A stretch of DNA of 64,000 nucleotides from Bryum argenteum (taxonomy: Eukaryota > Streptophyta > Bryopsida > Bryales > Bryaceae): assembly GCA_037043015.1 (NCBI GenBank), contig CM073321.1, forward strand, positions 30,358,101-30,422,100. Direction: 5' to 3'. A model generated the notes under the pieces. It did no database searches and had not been told where the DNA came from. It saw nothing but the letters and a program-made list of their open reading frames with translations. The first letter of the stretch is position 1, and each line of letters starts with the position of its first letter. The translations under genes and the position numbers were made by a program. Positions 35,860-48,344 of the stretch are shown one piece after another.

Positions 35860-38800
35860 CAGCCATCATCGGCACAACGAGGATGGGCAATAGCGAGCAA
35901 AGAGGAACCAGGATCTGCACTCCCCGAATTCCCACACGATGATGAACACATAACAGGAGGATGGGCAACAGCGAGCAAAGAGAAACCAGCATCTGCACTC
36001 CCCGAATTCCCACACGATGATGAACACATAACAGGAGGATGGGCAACAAATAGCATAGAGAAACCAAAGATCTCGCACTCCCGAATTCCCACACGATGAT
36101 GAACACATAACAGGAGGATGGGCAACAGCGAGCAAAGAGAAACCAGCATCTGCACTCCCCGAATTCCCACACGATGATGAACACATAACAGGAGGATGGG
36201 CAACAGCGAGCAAAGAGAAACCAGCATCTGCACTCCCCGAATTCCCACCACGAGCTGTAGCAACACATAGCAGGATTGAATGCAGATAAGGCAGAAAAAA
36301 AAAGCAAAATCGGCCATCTCCCACTAGACTTTCGTCCACGAATGTCTGGGGTCCATCCCAGCTCTTCCCTCAGATTGTGCAATACAAAAACCCCGCAACC
36401 GACCAGCCTTCAAGGTGCTTGACAACAACGAGCTAGGGAATAACAAGAAAAAACAGCCTCAGGCCTGCCATGATGCACACAGCAGCCGTCATCGACATAA
36501 GAGGATGGGCAATAGTGAGCATAGAGGAGCCAGCATCTGCACTCTCCGAATTCCCACCGCGATGACAAACACATAACAGGAGGATGGGAAGAGCGAGCAA
36601 AGAGGAACCAGCATCTGCACTCCCCGAAATTCCACCACCACGACGAATACATAACAGGATTGAATGCAGATAAGGCTGAAAAAAAAAACAAAATCTGTCA
36701 CCTTCATGCAGACTTTTGTCCACGAATGTCTGGGTGCTTCCCAGCTCTTCCCACAAAAATTGCAATACCAAAACCCCGCTCTTCTCACAAAAAGTGCAAT
36801 ACCGAAACCCCGTAACCGAGGCCAGCCATCAAGCTGCTCGGCTTTGAGCTCGGTAATAGCAATTAGGAACAGCCTCAGGCCCGCCACGATGCACACAGCA
36901 GCCATCATTGGCACAAGGAGGATGGGCAACAGCGAGCGAAAGGAGCCAGCATCTGCACAACGAGGATGGGCAACAGCAAGCAAAGAGAAACCAGCATCTG
37001 CACTCCCCGAATTCCCATTAAGATGACGAACACTGCACAACGAGGATGGGCAACAGCGAGCAAAGAGGAGACAGCATCTGCACTCCCCGAATTCCCACCA
37101 CGAGCTGTAGCAACACATAGCAGGATTGAATGCAGATAAGGCAGAAAAAAAAGCAAAATCGGCCACCTCCCGCTAGACTTTTGTCCATGAATGTGTCGGG
37201 TCCGTCTCAGCTCTTCCCTCAGATTGTGCAATACAAAAACCCCGCAACCGGCCAGCCCTCAAGGTGTTCGACAACAACGAGCTGGGGAATAACAAGAAAA
37301 AACAGCCTCAGGCCCGCCAATATGCACACAGCAGCCGTCATCGACACAAGAGGATGGGCAACAGTGAGCATAGAGGAGCCAGCATCTGCACTCCCCGAAG
37401 TCCCACAGCATCTGCACTCCCCGAATTCCCATTAAGATGACGAACACATAATAGGAGGATAGGCAACAGCGAGCAAAGAGGAGACAGCATCTCCTCAAAT
37501 TCCCACCACGAGCAGTAGCAACACATAGCAGGATTGAATGCAGATAAGGCAGAAAGAAAAGCAAAATCGGCCACCTCCCGCTAGACTTTCGTCCACGAAT
37601 GTCAGGGGTCCATCCCAGCTCTTCCCTTTGATTGTGCAATACAAAAACCCGGCAACCGGCCACCCCTCAAGGTGCTCGACAACAACGAGCTGAGGAATAA
37701 CAAGAAAAAACAGCCTCAGGCCCGCCATGATGCACACAGCAACCGTCATCGGCACAAGAGGATGGGCAACAGTGAGCATAGAGGAGCCAGCATCTGCACT
37801 CCCCGAAGTCCCACAGCATCTGCACTCCCAGAATTCCCACCGCAATGACGAACACATAACTGGAGGATGAGAAGAGCAAGCAAAGAGGATCCAGCATCTG
37901 CACTCTCCGAAATTCCACCACTTAACAGGATTGAATGCAGATAAAGCAGCGAAAAATAACAAACTCGGCCACCTCCCTCCAGACTTTCGTCCACGAATGT
38001 CTGGTTGCTTTCCAGCTCTTCCCATAAAAGTGCAATACCAAAACCCCATTGCCAATGTGGCCAGCCATGAAGGTGCTCGACTTTGAGTTGAGGAATAGTA
38101 ATAAGGAGCAGCCTCAGGCCTGCCATGAAGCACACAGCAGCCTTCATTGGCACAAGAGGATGGGCAGCAGCGAGCGAAGGAAGCCAGCATCTGCACTTCC
38201 CGAATTCCCACCACGACGACGAACACATAACAGGAGGATGGGCAACAGCGAGCAAAGAGAAATCAGCATCTGCACTCCCCGAATTCCCACCACGAGCTGT
38301 AGCAAATAACAGGATTGAATGCAGAAGGCAGATAAAAAAGGCAAAATCGGCCACCTCCCGCCAGACTTTTGTCCACGAATGTCTGGGGTCCTTCCCAGTT
38401 CTTCGCACAGATTGTGTAATACAAAAACACCACAATCGGGCGAGCCATCAAGGTGATCAACAACAACGAGCTGGCGAAAACAAGAAAAAACAGCCTCACG
38501 CCCGCCATGATGCACACAGCAGCCGTCATCGGCACAAGAGGATGGGCAACAGTGAGCATAGAGGAGCCAGCATCTGCACTCTCCGAAGTCCCACAGCATC
38601 TGCACTCCCCGTGTCGCGCACCTCTCCTTGAGGAGTGCCCGCAACACCAAGGGCCCAAGGGGGACACCGGAGTGACGCCCGGGCCTTGGGGTGCCAAGGT
38701 GAAGGGAACCTAAGTGGGCCTAGTGTGGGAGAGGACCCCGGGCGTTGGAGACGCCTCTCACCCACGGAGACTAGGAGCCACGAGGGAATGGACATGAGAT

Positions 38801-41420
38801 TATGGAAGCTCATGTTGCCACGATTCCGGGATGCTAAGGAGCACCTCAGTTGGAGGTGTGAGCTAAAAGTTATGGGAGTTGGAAGATTGTGGGACTAAAG
38901 GGAGTGCTGTCCAGGGACAGTGCTGGACTGGGAAGCTGGCCCGGGACTCCCGAATCTTCAGAGGGGCATAACTCCCTCAATACTTGTCGGAATGAGGCAA
39001 GTAAGGTGTCTATCGGCATCTACTTGACGAGTAGATGTCGATAGAGTGGTCGCTCGTTGCGTTTGGATGCAGGACGAGGTAGATACGAGCCCTGGAAGGT
39101 TCGGGAAGTCTCCCGGGGCCTTCCAGCGGCTAAGGCATTGGGAGATTGGGTGGTCTTCCAAAACTAAGAGGTGTGAGGGTCCAGCCCTTCACCTAGGACC
39201 AGGGGGCTGCCAAATCCCGCAGAGTATACTATGGGGAGGGCTGGTCTCCCTCCCCACTCCCATGGTGCCTTGGTGGTGACCAAGGTGGGAGTCTCGAGTG
39301 GTGTGGCTAGTGTTGGGGCCTCACCATGAGGACTCCCAAGCCAAGGTGAGTCCCAATGGGTGGAGCTAGTGTTGGGGCTCCACCATGGGGACTCAAAGTG
39401 CAAAATGAGGCACGGTGGGTGGAGCTAGTATTGGGGCTTCACCACGGTGGCTCATAAGGACAAGGTGAGTCCCGTTGGGGGAGCTAGTGTTGGGGCTTCA
39501 CCACGGGGACTCATATAGGCAAAATGAGGACCATGAGTGCTACCGATGTGGGGTGGTGTCTCACCGCCGGCGTTGTGATTACTTGGTGGCCTTGGGGTCA
39601 CCATGGTGGTCATGGGCGGTGGTGAGGAGACACCACCAAGTGCGGTTAGGCCGCGTGGTATGGGAGTGCCACCAAGTTGGGCCTTGGACATAAGTGGAAG
39701 TCCGCACCTAACCATTGGCTACCTACGAAGGGGTTGAGTCCCGGTTGCATGAGTAAGAGGGATTGATAACCAAGCGGTGAGCTCGGTGGTTGGTATGGAG
39801 AGCTAACTTTGTGCATGTGGGGGATGTGCAGAGTTAGCGCTCGTGACACTTGCTAGAGTTGGGAAAAAGTTGGTGTAAGCTAAGGTGAGCTAGCAAGGGT
39901 TGCGACACCCCGAATACCCACCACGATGACGAAGACATAACAGGAGGATGGGAACAGCGAGCATAGAGGAGCCAGCATCTGCACTCTCTGAAATCCCACC
40001 ACGATGACGAACACATAACAGGATTGAATGCAGATGAGGCTGATAAAAGAAACAAAATTGGCCACCTCCCTTCAGACTTTTGTCCACAAATGTCTGGGGT
40101 CGATCCCAGCTCTTTGCTCAGATTGGGCAATACAAAAACCCCGCAACCGGCCAGCCCTCAAGCTGGTGGGCTTCGAGCCTGCGGAAAAGCAATCAGCCTC
40201 ACGCCCGCCATGAAGCACACAGCAGCCTTCATCGGCACAAAAGGATGGGCAACACCGAGCATAAAAGAGCCAGCTTCTAAACTCTTCCAATTCCCACCAC
40301 GATGACGAACACATAATAGGATTGAAAGCAGATAAGGCAGAAAAAAGGGAGAAATTGGCCACCTCCTTCCAGACTTTCGTCCACGAATGTCTGAGTGCTT
40401 CCAAGCGCTTCTCATAAAAGTGCAATACCACAACCCCACAGCCATGAAGGTGCTAGTCTTTGAGCTGGGGAATAGCAATAAGGAGCAGCCTCAGGCCCGC
40501 CATGAAGCACACAGCAGCCTTCATCGGCACAAGAGGACGGGCAACTGCGAGCGAAGGGAGCCAGCATCTGCACTCTCCGAATTCCCACCACGATGACGAA
40601 CACATAACAGGATTGATGGGCAACTGCGAGCGATGAGGTGACAGCATCTGCACTCCCCGATTTCGCACCACGAGCTGTAGCAAATAACAGGATTGAATGC
40701 AAAAGGCAGATAAAAAAGGCAAAATCGACCACCCCCCGCCAGACTTTCGTCCACGAATGTCTGGGGTACTTCCCAGCTCTTCGCACAGATTGTGTAATAC
40801 AAAAACACCGCAACCGGGCCAACCATCAAGGTAATCGACAACAACGAGCTGGAGAATAACTAGAAATAACCGCCTGAGGCCTGCCATGATGCACATAGCA
40901 GCCGTCATCGGCACAAGAGGATGGGCAACAGTGAGCATAGAGGAGCCAGCATCTGCACTCCCCGAATTCCCACAGCATCTGCACTCCCCGAATTCCCACC
41001 ACGATGACGAAGACATAACAAGAGGATGGGAACAGCGAGCATAGAGGAGCCAGCATCTGCACTTCCCGAAATCCCACCACAATGACGAACTCATAACAGG
41101 ATTGAATGCAGATAAGGCAGATAAAAAAGAAAAAATCGGCCAACCAACGAATCCGTCGTGGCCAGCAATCAAGCTGTTCGGCTTCGTGCCTCGGGAATTG
41201 CAATATGGAACAGCCTCAGGCCCGGCCCTGAAGTACACAACAGCCCTCATCGGCACAACGAGGAGGTACAACAGCGAGCTAAGAGGAGCAGCACCGTGCA
41301 TTCTCCGAATTCACACCACGACCTTCAACACATTACAGGATTTAATTCAGAAGGCAGATAAAAAAGGCAAAATCGGCGATCTCCCTCCATACATTCGTGG
41401 ACGAAAGTCTGGGGTGCTTC
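35860..41420. repeat. Intronic satellite, ~400-bp higher-order unit with palindrome
   Basis: Ten occurrences of GATTGAATGCAGAT-type text (36,275; 36,658; 37,122; 37,531; 37,925; 38,311; 40,022; 40,318; 40,674; 41,098) mark a unit of about 300-460 bp. It contains GCAACAGCGAGCAAAGAG, CATCTGCACTCCCCGAATTC and CAGCCTCAGGCCCGCCATGA. At 35,880-36,260 a ~78-bp subunit is amplified five times. Nine units contain AGACTTTCGTCCACGAATGTCT-type near-palindromes, and an inverted version is at 41,391. Long open frames on both strands here are a by-product of repetition and are not genes. Confidence 0.88.
38612..39907. mobile_element. Solo LTR (1,296 bp) inserted in the satellite
   Basis: Starts TGTCGCGCACC, ends GGGTTGCGACA (perfect 6-bp inverted termini TGTCGC/GCGACA) and is flanked by the 5-bp repeat CCCCG (38,607-38,611; 39,908-39,912). 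Removing it restores the satellite text CTCCCCGAATNCCCACC. Composition is GC-rich and unlike the surroundings. A 4-copy ~59-bp repeat (TGGAGCTAGTGTTGGGGCTYCACCA core) occupies 39,300-39,535. No gag or pol is present. Confidence 0.85.
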
Positions 41421-42289
41421 CTTGCTCTTTCCACAACATTGCAATACAAAAACCCCACTGAGAGGCAAGCCCTCAATGTGCTCTGCTCTGAGGCTAGGCA
41501 TTAAGCAACCCTAATCGGCAACACCGAAGAGGGACAACACTAACCAAAGAACAGCCAACAATCTCCAATCCCCGAATTCACATATTCTAGCCTGTTCATG
41601 ACGTATACGTTCTCTCCTACCGAATTCTACGACTTATCGGAGGAACAGGTTTAGTGCAAAATCGATTTGATGCAGAAAGCAAAAGTTAGGGTTTACATTC
41701 AATCTAATGTAGCAAGAAGCTTTGTCCTTTACGTACCAGGAATTTCTTAGAGTACCACGCCTCCAACTCCGCCCTGGTTTTCATTGCTTCACCAGGAGCA
41801 CGATGCGCCTTGTAAAATTCCTTCTAAAATACGTCGAAAATACTTGAATCTGACGACTGGGAACTCACATTTTCCAAAGCTTCTTCGATGTGCTCACTGC
41901 CTCCTTCCATTGCTACCTCTTTCTCTACAAGCTCCACCATGATTTCCTCTTCCTGCAATATCTTGACAGCAATGGTGTGCAAATTCATCAAAAAACTCCC
42001 TCCCACAACTTGACAATATCAAATAAACTCCTCCCATCTTGCCAGTACGATTTGTTGCTTCTACTAAAATTAACTGCCAACCGAGTGCATCGGCGGTTCC
42101 TGCTTCGGCCTATTCGAAAATAGTACAAACTTTTATTGTAATCAAATCTTGCAATTAAATGGTGCGACTTTGGAATGAGCCAGATTGGGGCGACCCTTGG
42201 CGCACTGAAGAGCCGGCGCCTAGAAAGTCACCCCCCTCCGAGCAGATGGCCTTCGGAGCTCAAACAGGGCGCGATGAACACACAACAGT

Positions 42290-42675
42290 GATTCTGACCG
42301 GGCAGGGAACTCGCCATTACCCGGCCTCCCCACACAGCAAACCAGCGCGGGCGAGTAGCCGGTACCCGGCCTCCCCACACTGCAAAGCAACGCGGGCGGG
42401 CAACCCGCCGGTACCCGGCCTGCCGGTACCTCACAGCACCGCTCGAGCGGGCAAGTAGCCGGTACCCGGCCTCCCCACACAGCAAAGCAGTGAGGGCGGG
42501 CAACCCGCCGGCGGTACCCGGCCTCGCCAGTACCCGGCCTCGCCAGTACCCGGGCTCGCCGGTACTCGGCCCGACTCTGCAACTATCGGAGGGTTAGCGG
42601 GGAACGGCCTTCGTATACCCGCCCTCGCCTCTGCGATACCCGGCCTCGCCGGTACCCGGCCTCGACTCTGCATCT
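42290..42675. repeat. GC-rich GGTACCCGGCCTC repeats
   Basis: About twelve copies of GTACCCGGCCT(C/G), some within a longer unit (CCCCACACAGCAAAGCA...GCGGGCAACCCGCCG). It lies between A1 and A2. The host copy has a smaller GC-rich patch at the same relative position (52,727-52,805, with GCCGGGCAGGGCTGGGCCGG). Confidence 0.75.
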
Positions 42676-43069
42676 TATACGTATGTATTGTACTATATAT
42701 GTATACTTATGTGTAGTATTTATTATCATCGTACCCAGTTAGTCGAATCGTTATGAATATGATTTATATGTACGACAATTGAACAATCATAAACTTAATA
42801 GTTGTTTACATTTTCTTTTCATAAATACTACTAAATCGTAATCTACATTTGCGTCCCCTGAAATAATATCTAATTTATAGCGGTGAATGCTTAAATATGC
42901 CCATACTTTTTCATGCTGCTCAATTATTACATCATGTCATTTTCCTGCTCACTCCTGGAAGACTGTTTTAACATACACATGGGAATCATGAGACACTCGA
43001 TAATATTATACCATGAAATTGTCATGGGTCTATATATATCATGAAAAGCTATAATGTCAAAAGTTCTAA
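42676..43069. other. AT-rich spacer between A1 and A2
   Basis: AT-rich, no ORF. It probably holds the 3' UTR of A1 (-) inner copy. Confidence 0.35.
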
Positions 43070-43804
43070 CTACATCAAACCAAAGAATGGACTCTCGTTG
43101 ATCGTATACTTAATCAACCCTAGGTCCTCCCAATAAACCATGAAGTAGGGTTTCTCATGTACCTCCTCTAATTCTTCGACACTTGTCTCAAATCCATCTG
43201 CTACATCATTTTGTGTTTCCTCATCAGAGGAGGCTTCTGCTCTCTCGCCCATATTTGTTACTCTTTTCTCCTCAGACATTGTAGCTTCTTCTCCAGATTG
43301 ATCGTCTTCCTCTTCCGTTTCTCTGCGACCCTGAAGACAACACATGTTGATGTTAATCCATAAAGGAATTCGGTAATATTTTGACACTTACAAATATCAA
43401 CATATTTGTAACATAGATTACATCATTACCTCATTTGTAGAGTCTACACCTCCATTGTCATCCCCATCCACGCATACAGTCTCGCTAGACGTCCTGAACT
43501 GCTTTCTATGCCCTTCCTCCTCCTCGGCTTCAGCTTCGTCTGTCCCCACACTCTCCGGGACACTGTCGAGGTTAAGCGATCGCATTTTGATAGTCCGCCT
43601 GAATGGCGGTAGCACATCATCGGCGATCAAGATGTCATACCCGTCTAGCTCCCGATCATCGCCGCTACAGCTTGTCCCATTGCGCTTCCGCAAAGCACTA
43701 CGCCTCTACGCTTTAGAATTAGTAAACTTCGTACCACCCCTCCGCTTCTTCTTTCTCTGGCCTATCTCCTTTCCTCTCTCACTACCGCTAGCGGATTTGT
43801 CCAT
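43070..43804 (-). pseudogene. Gene A1, inner copy
   Basis: Exon 1 43,804-43,430 (MDKSASGSERGKEIGQRKKK, acidic C-terminal half), donor GTAATG, exon 2 43,330-43,070 after TTGTCTTCAG. An in-frame TAG interrupts the basic leader (NSKA then stop). The host copy (51,736-52,453) is intact and has Arg there. No known domain: a Lys/Arg-rich nuclear-localisation-like start followed by Glu/Asp-rich segments. It is transcribed divergently from the transposase 550 bp away. Confidence 0.6.
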
Positions 43805-44354
43805 ACTGCTTGCAATGAGATAACTTATCACACTTACAAGCTAACGAGTCCAAGTGATCCTACTGCAAATGAAGAGGTCGAACTATGAGTTTGAACTCCA
43901 TTATATAAGCTCCCCATGCGGCTTAGAAACCCTAATCAGCCATCGCGTATTCTCTAACATCCCGCTATGACCGTGTCTGACAATCCAAAATAAGTTAGCT
44001 TTAAATCGCATCTATTATCCAACTAAATCTCTGACAATGACTGCCGCCGTCACTTTACATCTTACACCTACTTATTTTATCGACGGATCTTATATTTTTA
44101 ATCATAATTACTTAATGCAATTTTGTCAGTCCGAATAATTTAGATATTATGGTTAATGCGCATTCAAATCATCATGCTCACAATTCAGAGTATCCGGTAT
44201 CTGTCTGTTTTATTATAAGTAATTACGTCTAATAGGTACTCTATACCTATGCAAACACCCTACACCAAATTCTCGTATTTAAACATTTGAAACGCACCTG
44301 ATACTCTCTTTCTCTGAGCACTTGTTGATGTTGTCTTCTTTGCCTACGTCTATC
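43805..44354. promoter_or_regulatory. Divergent promoter region, inner element
   Basis: The 550-bp gap between the start codons of A1 (-) and the transposase (+) must hold both promoters. Near 44,029-44,057 it contains the complement of AAAGTGACGGCGG...GTCAnTGTCAGAG, conserved in the host element's equivalent gap at 51,456-51,484 although the surrounding sequence has diverged. Confidence 0.55.
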
Positions 44355-47300
44355 ATGGCATCCTCCACTCCCTTACCTCCTGCTGCAGACGTCATTGCCA
44401 TTAGGTCTGAAGACTTAAGTCCTCCCATCTGCATTCCTCCGGGGGTGGATGGAGTGGCTGAAGTCACTCCGTCTTGGCTAGCAATTCGTTTCGGGTTTGA
44501 TGAGTCCTCTCTTTGGTTAGAGAAACATGTTTTGGATCCAAACACCAATCTTGTCCAGTATTCCGTCCTTGTCGAACCAGTCGACCTAGAGAGTAATTGT
44601 AGAATGTTTAAGCTACAGCCTGGACAGTATCGACTGTACGGCTTGACAGAGTCTGTCATGAACGCCTCCACCGTCCTCCTCACTCCTCGTAGTTCTTCTA
44701 CCATCTCCACTGTTGTTCCAGTTCTTGCTCGTGTTAAGGTCGAACGCTGACTCGAAGTCCGAATTGATATTTCTGATTCATCCGACGATGAAAGAAAAGC
44801 GTCCATGCAGTCCCGTCGACTATCATTGAATCTGCCTCCCCCCTCATCTGGTTCTGAACACAGTCTCAAAACCACCCCCTACTCTCTTCCCCCGTCCAAA
44901 GTCGTAAAACCCAAAAGCATTCTTTCCTCGCTCCGTAGACTAGGTAGTATGTCTCGCAACAAAACTATACTCAAAAAAATAGATTTCCATTCCATTCGTA
45001 CTTACAACGTCTCTTTCCTGCCTCCCACTTTTAACGGTGATGTCCTCTACATTCTCCCTCCCGTTCTACCAACTACTGCTGTCAAGGTAGCCAAATCTAT
45101 GGAAGGGATGGATAAAAGATACGACGGTCATGTGTGGACCAGGACAATGACTACTAAAATCAGTAACAACCTCGGTTTGTCTTTCCGCTACTCTAACTGT
45201 GTAGGTCATCTACAATGCCACAATGGGAACTGCGGCTTCTTACTACGACCTGACCGCAGAGCAGAGGTGAATGAGGTGGAGTTCGAGGGCTTTACCAAGG
45301 ACCCCTTCTCAGTCGGCCACGCGCCTCCTCCTTCTTCAACACTGGTCTGTAAGATCTGCAAAGAACCTCCCGTTTGTGTTGCTCTATGCCCTTCTAAAAT
45401 CTTTTACGTATTCGGAGAGGAGAGTCAAGAGCGGGCGTGTGTGCATATTGGTACCCACGAACATCCTCTCAAAGTCGGAGACTACAGATGTGCACGTAAA
45501 ATAATTGATGAGTTAATACAGGAGCACGTAGAACGTAACCCACAAGCTACCACGTCCAAAATAGTCACGGAGGCAAGCAAGGACTTACTCGGAAACTTAC
45601 TTCTCCGTGAAGAAGGTGACCCTGTAACCTCCAAGCTCACACTCCAGGAGCTAGAACCTATCTTCGATCAGTGTAAAGAGCTGAACTCTCCCAGCGTCAA
45701 GAATTGTATTACCACTTTTAAGCACTTGCGCAGATACGGTGTTCTCGCTGGGATCACCAAGCTTCAAGGCCTCAGCAACTGGGCTTACATCCACGTAACC
45801 AATTTCCGGGGCAAGGAGATGAAAGTGACAAAATTTTCATTTTCAAGATGTCCAAGGTCGGCCCCGGAAGCGGTGTTGACCTTGTTCGTCGTATGCAGCC
45901 CCAAGGCGACTTATCCCACGCGTGGATCATGTTCGACCATGTCAAGCGTTTCAAGAACTGGACGACCATGGCGTGCCACGTTTATGACTCAAAAATCTGC
46001 CGCATTTTAACTATTGCATGCTGTGATTTCCAGTCTGAAGACGGAGAAGCTCAGATCGTCTTCTGGAAGAACCTAAACCACGTCATGGGCAGAAACGGAG
46101 TGGAAGCGCCGCAGTTTCAAGGGTTCATGGCCGACAGTGCGCAAGCCAACTGGAACGCTGTGCGGATCATTTACGGCTCCGAAGACCCTAAAGTCCCTAT
46201 AGAAGGCCGCAAACAAACTTGCTTCTTCCATTGGACGCAATCCCTGGAGAAACACACCAAACAATACATCGTGCACGAGCTGCAGGATCAACATCGACAT
46301 CTTTGTAAGCAATACAAAGATGCACGCACCATGGCTGAGGCGGAGACAAGATACGGGGCGATCCGAGCGTGGTGGGCGTCGGCGCAGGCCACCTCCAAAG
46401 TTGGATTAGGTCACCTCAAACATTGGCTTGCATTCTGGCACTTCCGATACAGGCAATGGGGTGGCTTCATGGAAATGGTGAGTCCGCAGCCACTGTAGCA
46501 ATTATGTACCGTGCTTTTATGTCAAGTAAATCTGTAAATTTTATTTACTTTTTTATCATAGAATATTCTTTTTTTTAACAATTACATTAACAACATTTTA
46601 AAATATTTGAAATTTTTCAAAATCTATTTTTAGATCAGACTTTCGGTGACGAAAGTCTAACCCGCTCTCGGTATAGTGATCAACTCTTTTTGTTACTAAG
46701 TCAAATGTCTTTGCACCTTGCAAGAAAATAAATATTCTGCAAAGGAGCTGGCGGAGATGCCTTTATGTAACCTTGCGGAATCTATCCATAACAAATGGTT
46801 GCAAGCGTCCGGCAACAAGGGTGGGGACTTGTACATTGCAGCTGTTTATGATTATGTTCGTGCTTTCCTCCAAGTTGTGGGTTACCACGACTTCAACGAA
46901 GGTGGCAAGGGTGGTAGTGGACCAACATCCGAAGAACTATTACTTCGTGTTGCCCATAAAGCTCAACGAACCGGCGATCCATTAGGCCTCACAAAGGCAG
47001 TTTCTGACTATCCAGGAGCTGAAAAGATTTGTACCCGCGACGCCGACCTTGAGGGGGCCGAGGTGTTTGGATCCAAGAAACGTAAGGCTGATGTTCCAGT
47101 TGGAGCTGAAGATGAAACGCATAGACCTGACATCGTGAGCTACTCACGTCCCCAAATTGGGAGAAGGGTTACCCGAGCCCGTGCTGAAAATCTGAGTACT
47201 ATCCATGAAGAGGATGAACTTGAGGAGCCACCGATATTACCATCCACTTTTGTTGGACCTAGTATTGAAAGTGTGACCGCTGTTCAGGAGACTAAAGTAG

Positions 47301-48118
47301 ACAAGAGCATGTGGCACATTGCTCGTTTGAGGGAGAATTCTGCCAAGGCTTGTTGGGGTATCATGCAAAAGAGTAAAAAAAGATGTGACTCACGAATTAT
47401 TCAGAAGGGGAAGGGGACCGCAGCTCCAACTTACACCGAAGTATGGCAACGCCCTCAAGAGGGGCCAAGAAAAATTGATCAGTTTTTTTTTCGGATTGAG
47501 CCATTTTCTCTAAGCCATGATAGACCCCCTATTCCTTCAATATGGCCTGTTAAGATAGGGACTAACCTTGCACGCGATGAAACGGAGGCGTTAGAGAATG
47601 CGGGCTTTCGACTACTACAAAAAACACGGCTTCCTACGAACCGCACTTTCAATAATGCTGCCCCACCAAGAGACTTGTCCCATATTCTAGTCTTGGAGAA
47701 GCCGGACGTGTTCCCTAGGTCAAGAAGATCGAAGAACATGAAACGCATTTCAGCTATGACTTCAAAGCACATGAAGAATATTGAGTCTGCCACCTCAATG
47801 CAGGCCAGAATTCTGAAGGTGACCATGATCCCGCAGCCTGGTTTTGGATGTATCGTAGACTTGGAGTCGGATTCGGATGCAGTTTATAGACTTTCAATTA
47901 GTAAATTCTCGGATTGCTCATGCCCAGTGTTCAAGAAAACAATCTCTTCGTTAGGACAGAGAGATCCATACCGACCTTGCAAGCACCTATACTACATCAC
48001 GGTATTGGTTTGCAAATTTGATCCGGATGATGACCTCTTCATCCACGCGGCCACTCTTAGTTTCAACAAGGTCAAGAAGATTCTGGAGGGAGGAATCCTA
48101 GACCATGCTACAGATTAG
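44355..48118 (+). pseudogene. MULE transposase, inner copy (full-length layout)
   Basis: The ATG at 44,355 (MASSTPLPPA) matches the host copy start. N-terminal part: a cysteine/histidine region (CVGHLQCHNGNCG, CKICKEPPVC, HIGTHEHPLK; 45,190-45,480) resembling a WRKY/GCM-type zinc domain. The MULE DDE core follows in a second frame: HAWIMFDHV, GFMADSAQANWNAVRI, CFFHWTQSL, then YRQWGGFME. Exon 1 ends with GTGAGT at ~46,479; exon 2 starts near 46,720 and ends with a SWIM finger CSCPVFKK...CKHLYY (~47,915-47,995). Damage: TGA at 44,748; 1-nt deletion near 45,808; acceptor CAG changed to CAA. Relative to the host copy it lacks a Cys-rich insert (CTHNIERCVKGSCRK) after the FFF at ~47,490. Such enzymes cut and paste elements with 8-11-bp duplications. 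Confidence 0.85.
46637..46658. repeat. Isolated palindrome in the transposase intron
   Basis: AGACTTTCG-GTGA-CGAAAGTCT: 9-bp perfect arms around a 4-bp centre, inside the intron (46,480-46,719). The arms match the palindromes of the A2-intron satellites. Confidence 0.8.
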
Positions 48119-48344
48119 AATGCCTTATATCTCCTCATCTACATACGCTATATGTAAGTCTTATGATTGTGTGCTTCACACTCTTTGTGATATTTTTTCA
48201 CAACTTATTAAATATAATTATACAAGTACCTACATGTAGAGGAAACCTTGCCAATTTGTCTAACTTGGAGTACTAATCACTTAGTAATATTACCTCAGAA
48301 ACCTCTTTACATTTACGGATTGTGATGGACTATCGAGTTTTGTA

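Larger units (their letters stand above)
35099..42117 (-). pseudogene. Gene A2, inner copy (two exons across a 6.3-kb satellite intron)
   Basis: First exon ~42,117-41,737 (KILQEEEIMVELVEKEVAME, later MKTRAELEAWYSKKFL) with a TAG near 41,824; donor GTACGT. Last exon 35,416-35,099 begins after TTTTGCAG and reads DPLMQKDIDQEEESDGDSDL, ending in a basic RRSPRLAKKLQSS and a TAA. The composition (acidic start, Arg/Lys-rich C-terminus) suggests a nuclear or DNA-associated protein; no domain is recognised. The exon pair is conserved with the host copy (52,882-53,242 and 55,752-56,069), including equal last-exon length of 318 nt. Start codon not determined. Confidence 0.55.

Noticed and set aside
35763..38713. 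Many 80-240-codon overlapping ORFs on both strands
   Set aside because: They are frame-open satellite units with repeated peptides such as SSCYVFIIVWEFG; the same DNA is open in several frames and there are no domain features.
42159..42673. Minus-strand 80-120-codon ORFs
   Set aside because: Frames held open by the GGTACCCGGCC repeat; no conserved counterpart in the host element.
44279..44875. Minus-strand 198-codon ORF
   Set aside because: Antisense shadow of the transposase N-terminus, which is conserved in the other element copy.
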